DNA of 64,000 nt from Thiorhodovibrio litoralis (lineage in GTDB: Bacteria; Pseudomonadota; Gammaproteobacteria; Chromatiales; Chromatiaceae). Where the stretch lies: assembly GCF_033954455.1 (NCBI RefSeq), contig NZ_CP121473.1:1660501-1724500 (forward strand), read 5' to 3'. This document shows positions 60,808 through 64,000 of the stretch, in pieces. Position 1 is the stretch's first letter; each line of letters starts with the position of its first letter. The notes under the pieces were generated by a model. The model saw only the letters and a program-made list of their open reading frames with translations. It was not told the DNA's origin and ran no database searches. A program made the translations under genes and the position numbers.

Positions 60808-63195
60808 ATGCAGTCAATCATCCACCGGCTGGCCGAAGAGCTGGCCGCGCATCAGTCCCAGGTCGAGGCCGCCGTGGCCTTGCTCGACGAGGGCGCAACC
60901 GTGCCTTTCATCGCCCGTTACCGCAAGGAGGTCACTGGCGGACTGGACGATATCCAGCTCCGGCTGCTCGAGGAACGCCTCGGCTATTTGCGCGAGTTGG
61001 AAGAACGCCGCGCCACCATCCTGCACAGCGTCGACGAGCAGGGCAAGCTGAGCGACGAGCTGCGTGGTCAGATCGAGACCGCCACCACCAAGCAGCAGCT
61101 CGAGGATCTGTATCTGCCCTATAAGCCCAAGCGGCGCACCAAGGCGCAGATCGCGCGCGAGGCCGGACTGGAGCCGCTGGCCGATGTGCTGCTCGCCGAG
61201 CCCGAGCGCGACCCGAGCGCCGAGGCCGCAGCCTATGTGGATGCCGAGAAGGGCGTGGCGGATGCCGCAGCGGCACTGGAAGGCGCGCGCCAGATACTGA
61301 TGGAGCGCTTCGCCGAGGAGCCGGAAGTGGCTGGCCGGCTGCGCGAGCGGCTTTGGGAGCAGGGGATTTTGGTCTCCCAGGTGATGGACGGCAAAGAAGC
61401 CGAAGGCGCCAAGTTCTCCGATTATTTCGACTACCGCGAGCCCATGGCCAAAATCCCCTCGCACCGCGCACTGGCGCTCTTTCGCGGGCGCAATCAGGGG
61501 ATTCTCAATCTGGAGCTGCTGGCGGGGGAGGGCGATGATCCCGACGCCGATTGCCGCCATCAGATCGCCGCGCGCTTCGGCATCGCCGATCGCGGCCGCC
61601 CGGCCGACGCCTGGCTCATGGAAACCGTGCGCAAAGCCTGGCGCGTCAAGCTGCTGGTGCGCCTGGAGTTGGACCTGAAAGGCCAGTTGCTGGAGGCGGC
61701 CGAGGCCGAGGCCATTCGCGTCTTCGCGATGAACCTGAAAGACCTGCTGCTGGCGGCCCCGGCCGGGCGCCTGGCCACCATCGGGCTCGACCCTGGTCTG
61801 CGCACGGGCGTGAAGGTGGCCGTCATCGACAACACCGGGCGGGTGGCCGCGACCGGTACCATCTATCCGCACGCGCCGCGCCAGCAGTGGGATCAGTCCA
61901 TCGCCAGCCTGGCGGAGCTGGCCAAGAAGTTTCAGGTCACCCTGGTCAGCATCGGCAACGGCACCGCCTCGCGCGAGACCGACCGCCTGGTGCGGGATCT
62001 GATCAAACGCCACCCGGAACTGGGCCTGCGCTCCATGGTGGTGAGCGAGGCTGGTGCTTCGGTCTATTCGGCCTCAGAGTTCGCCTCGCGCGAGCTGCCG
62101 GACATGGATGTCTCCCTGCGTGGAGCCGTGTCCATCGCTCGACGCTTGCAAGACCCGCTCGCCGAGCTGGTCAAGATTGACCCAAAAGCCATTGGCGTGG
62201 GCCAGTACCAGCATGATGTCAATCAGACCGGCCTGGCGCGCAGTCTGGATGCGGTGGTGGAGGACTGTGTGAACGCCGTCGGGGTGGAGCTCAACACCGC
62301 CTCGGCCCCACTGCTCTCAAGGGTGTCTGGTTTGAACGCCAGCCTGGCCGAGAACATCATCCGCTTTCGCGAGGAGGCCGGTGCCTTCGCCAGCCGCAAG
62401 CAGCTGCTCAAGGTGCCGCGTCTGGGCCCCAAGGCGTTCGAGCAGTGCGCCGGATTCTTGCGCATCAACGACAGCGATGATCCCCTCGACGGCTCAGCGG
62501 TGCACCCGGAAGCCTATCCGCTCGCGCGGCGCATCGCCGAGCAGGCCGGCAAGAACATCAAGTCCCTGATTGGCGACAGTGCCACACTGCGCAGGCTCAA
62601 GGCCAAGGACTTTGTCGACGAGCGCTTCGGCGAGCCCACGGTGCGCGATATTCTGGTCGAGCTGGAAAAGCCCGGCCGCGACCCGCGCCCGGAGTTCCGC
62701 GCCGCCAGCTTTATGGAGGGCGTCGAGACCCTCGCCGACCTTAAGCCCGGCATGGTGCTGGAAGGCACAGTCACCAATGTCACGAACTTTGGCGCCTTCG
62801 TCGACATCGGCGTGCATCAAGACGGCCTGGTGCATATCTCCATGCTGGCTGATCGCTTCATCCGCGATCCCCATGAAGTCGTCCATTCCGGCCAAACAGT
62901 CAAGGTGCGGGTGCTGGAAGTCGATCTGCCACGCCAGCGTATCGCGCTGAGCATGCGGCAGGACAACAGCGATGCCGGTGTGGGCCGCGGAGCCGGCGGC
63001 GCTCGGAGCGATGGTCGGCCCCAAAGTCAGGCTCATGGCCGGTCTGATAACGGCAGGGCGAACACCAGGCCCACAAGCGGTCACAAAAAAGGCCCAGCCT
63101 ATCCGCCACGCACCGGCGGACGCGACTCGCTGCCACAACAACCTGGTGCCGACGGCGCCATGGCCGATGCCTTTGCAAAAGCGCGCAAGCGCTAG
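60808..63195 (+). CDS. tex: Tex family RNA-binding transcription accessory protein
   Basis: 795 residues, close to the family norm. N-terminal helical domain with [11 protein letters not shown] near 31, YqgF-like core with [10 protein letters not shown] near 327, helix-hairpin-helix region ([10 protein letters not shown] near 510) and a C-terminal S1 RNA-binding domain (about 645-720, [21 protein letters not shown]). The last 75 residues are Gly/Arg/Ser-rich. Tex binds nucleic acid and affects transcription. Confidence 0.96.
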   Translation: MQSIIHRLAEELAAHQSQVEAAVALLDEGATVPFIARYRKEVTGGLDDIQLRLLEERLGYLRELEERRATILHSVDEQGKLSDELRGQIETATTKQQLEDLYLPYKPKRRTKAQIAREAGLEPLADVLLAEPERDPSAEAAAYVDAEKGVADAAAALEGARQILMERFAEEPEVAGRLRERLWEQGILVSQVMDGKEAEGAKFSDYFDYREPMAKIPSHRALALFRGRNQGILNLELLAGEGDDPDADCRHQIAARFGIADRGRPADAWLMETVRKAWRVKLLVRLELDLKGQLLEAAEAEAIRVFAMNLKDLLLAAPAGRLATIGLDPGLRTGVKVAVIDNTGRVAATGTIYPHAPRQQWDQSIASLAELAKKFQVTLVSIGNGTASRETDRLVRDLIKRHPELGLRSMVVSEAGASVYSASEFASRELPDMDVSLRGAVSIARRLQDPLAELVKIDPKAIGVGQYQHDVNQTGLARSLDAVVEDCVNAVGVELNTASAPLLSRVSGLNASLAENIIRFREEAGAFASRKQLLKVPRLGPKAFEQCAGFLRINDSDDPLDGSAVHPEAYPLARRIAEQAGKNIKSLIGDSATLRRLKAKDFVDERFGEPTVRDILVELEKPGRDPRPEFRAASFMEGVETLADLKPGMVLEGTVTNVTNFGAFVDIGVHQDGLVHISMLADRFIRDPHEVVHSGQTVKVRVLEVDLPRQRIALSMRQDNSDAGVGRGAGGARSDGRPQSQAHGRSDNGRANTRPTSGHKKGPAYPPRTGGRDSLPQQPGADGAMADAFAKARKR

Positions 63196-63221
63196 GTAAC
63201 ACTGCCTAACCTGCGCGCCTC

Positions 63222-63257
63222 ACGCTCATGGTGCGGCGCCACCCCGGAGGATGAAGC
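63222..63257. repeat. Dispersed repeat, copy B
   Basis: Second copy of the repeat at 60033-60067, 27 bases after the tex stop. The two differ by a few bases and one length change near the middle. Confidence 0.75.
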
Positions 63258-63383
63258 TGCATTTTCGCGTAAATCTGCGTTGCTTGCCTGGCAACACTGC
63301 GCCCTTTGGCGCATTCCGGCTTGATTCATGCACTTTCTGGCCCGACCTGATAGTCGGTGATAAATCGCAACGAGGTGATTGGG

Positions 63384-63701
63384 ATGGATGTTCTTGAACG
63401 AATTGGTGAGCAGGTGAAAGGTAACCCGGTAGTGATCTACATGAAGGGGACGCCGCAGTTTCCGCAGTGCGGGTTCTCCATGCGCGCCGCGCAGGCGCTG
63501 TCCGAAAGCGGTGTGCCTTTTGCCTTTGTGAATGTGCTGCAGGACCCGGAGATTTTTGAGAATCTACCGCGCTACGCGGACTGGCCGACCTTTCCGCAGA
63601 TCTACGTCGACGGTGAGCTGATTGGCGGCTGCGACATCACGCTCGAGTTGCATCAGTCCGGCGAGCTGAAGACCATGATGGAAGCCGCCGCGGCCAAGTA
63701 G
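63384..63701 (+). CDS. grxD: Monothiol glutaredoxin Grx4
   Basis: 105 residues from the ATG at 63384, with GAGGTGAT five bases before. The active site C-G-F-S is in F-P-Q-C-G-F-S-M-R-A near residue 30, preceded by Y-M-K-G-T-P-Q-F-P; W-P-T-F-P-Q-I-Y-V-D-G-E-L-I-G-G-C-D-I near 69-87 completes the glutathione site. It carries [2Fe-2S] clusters. It converges with the RNase T gene, as is common in gammaproteobacteria. Confidence 0.97.
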   Translation: MDVLERIGEQVKGNPVVIYMKGTPQFPQCGFSMRAAQALSESGVPFAFVNVLQDPEIFENLPRYADWPTFPQIYVDGELIGGCDITLELHQSGELKTMMEAAAAK

Positions 63702-63736
63702 CCAGAGGCCAGGTAGCCAGAGGCCAGGTAGCCAGA
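63698..63736. repeat. 15-bp tandem repeat at the end of grxD
   Basis: Two and a half copies of GTAGCCAGAGGCCAG. The grxD stop codon is in the first unit, so the repeat lies in the 3' untranslated part. Confidence 0.9.
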
Positions 63737-63764
63737 CCCAGGCGTCTTCTGGCGGGCGGGACGC

Positions 63765-64000
63765 TCAGTCTTGGGTGCTAGTGGCCGCCGACAGGGGGAT
63801 GTTCAGCTCGCGGCACTTGTTGACCATCTGGCAAAAGAGCCGAGCGGTCTGCTCGGCGTCGTAGATGGCGGAATGGGCCTCGCCGTCGTCCCAGTCGAGG
63901 CCGGCTGCGCGGGCGGCCTTGGCAAGCACAGTCTGGCCGTAGATGAGTCCTGCCAGGGAGACGGTGTCGAATACGCTGAAGGCGTGAAACGGATTACGCT
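63765..64000 (-). CDS. rnt: Ribonuclease T, C-terminal part
   Basis: 78 codons to the window edge. The C-terminus of RNase T is recognisable: [24 protein letters not shown], then [16 protein letters not shown] with the H-x(4)-D motif of DEDDh exonucleases. It trims the 3' ends of tRNA and other stable RNAs. The N-terminal half lies beyond the window. Confidence 0.92.
   Translation of the reverse strand, partial: RNPFHAFSVFDTVSLAGLIYGQTVLAKAARAAGLDWDDGEAHSAIYDAEQTARLFCQMVNKCRELNIPLSAATSTQD

Noticed and set aside
60814-62013. 399-codon minus-strand frame opposite tex
   Set aside because: Entirely inside tex, no motif, Gln/His/Gly-rich mirror composition.
63698-63736. Possible CRISPR-like or attachment site
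   Set aside because: Only two and a half contiguous 15-bp units, no spacers and no adjacent integrase or tRNA gene.

Overview
The window is GC-rich, densely coded DNA that looks like a gammaproteobacterial chromosome. The proteins read most like those of purple sulfur bacteria and relatives (Chromatiales). That placement is an inference from overall protein character: no rRNA, tRNA, photosynthesis or sulfur-oxidation gene is present to fix it. A compatible-solute operon (NAGGN) suggests a cell that meets osmotic stress.

Layout. 1-6.2 kb: the 5' part of a periplasmic binding protein; a three-gene set (DUF3604/PHP-like secreted protein, SurA/PpiC-type isomerase, HupE/UreJ membrane protein); a RIO-type kinase. 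6.33-10.41 kb: a complete four-gene DDE transposon with matching 25-bp ends and an 8-bp target duplication, apparently inserted next to a decayed Na+/H+ antiporter gene. 10.6-21.5 kb: a defence and addiction island with higBA, an internally deleted hsdM copy, RhuM, a small zinc-ribbon protein, hsdM, a DUF1016 nuclease-like protein, hsdS, an antitoxin with a broken PIN toxin, a 119-bp element with perfect inverted ends, hsdR and a YgjP-like metalloprotease. Copies of one short repeat lie at 10.6, 11.7 and 21.4 kb.

21.5-23.3 kb: fatty-acid desaturase and a CsbD-like protein. 23.5-35.5 kb: one continuous chemosensory operon: soluble receptor with two signalling tips, three-domain CheW, CheB, HEAT-repeat protein, CheR, CheY, CheA, small STAS-like protein, CheY, membrane receptor with a CheZ-like C-terminal motif, and ParA. 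No flagellar gene is present, so its output is unknown. 35.5-43 kb: XRE-ImmA regulator with a truncated PIN toxin, a PAS-PAS-GGDEF-EAL protein, transglutaminase, small basic protein, STAS protein, NarL-type regulator, DUF2934 protein.

42.6-49.1 kb (minus): SulP transporter with a universal stress protein, tRNA acetyltransferase TmcA and an AAA-plus-nuclease-fold protein. 50-54.8 kb: the three-gene NAGGN osmoprotectant operon. 54.9-64 kb: conserved hypothetical protein, lytic transglycosylase, diguanylate cyclase, phosphopantetheinyl transferase, penicillin-binding endopeptidase, a decayed AAA-ATPase gene, Tex, monothiol glutaredoxin and the end of RNase T.

The most notable points are the transposon that carries a RepB-like primase and a hairpin over the ribosome site of its first gene, the composite type I R-M island, the receptor and CheW architectures of the chemosensory operon, and several gene remnants that show recent rearrangement.
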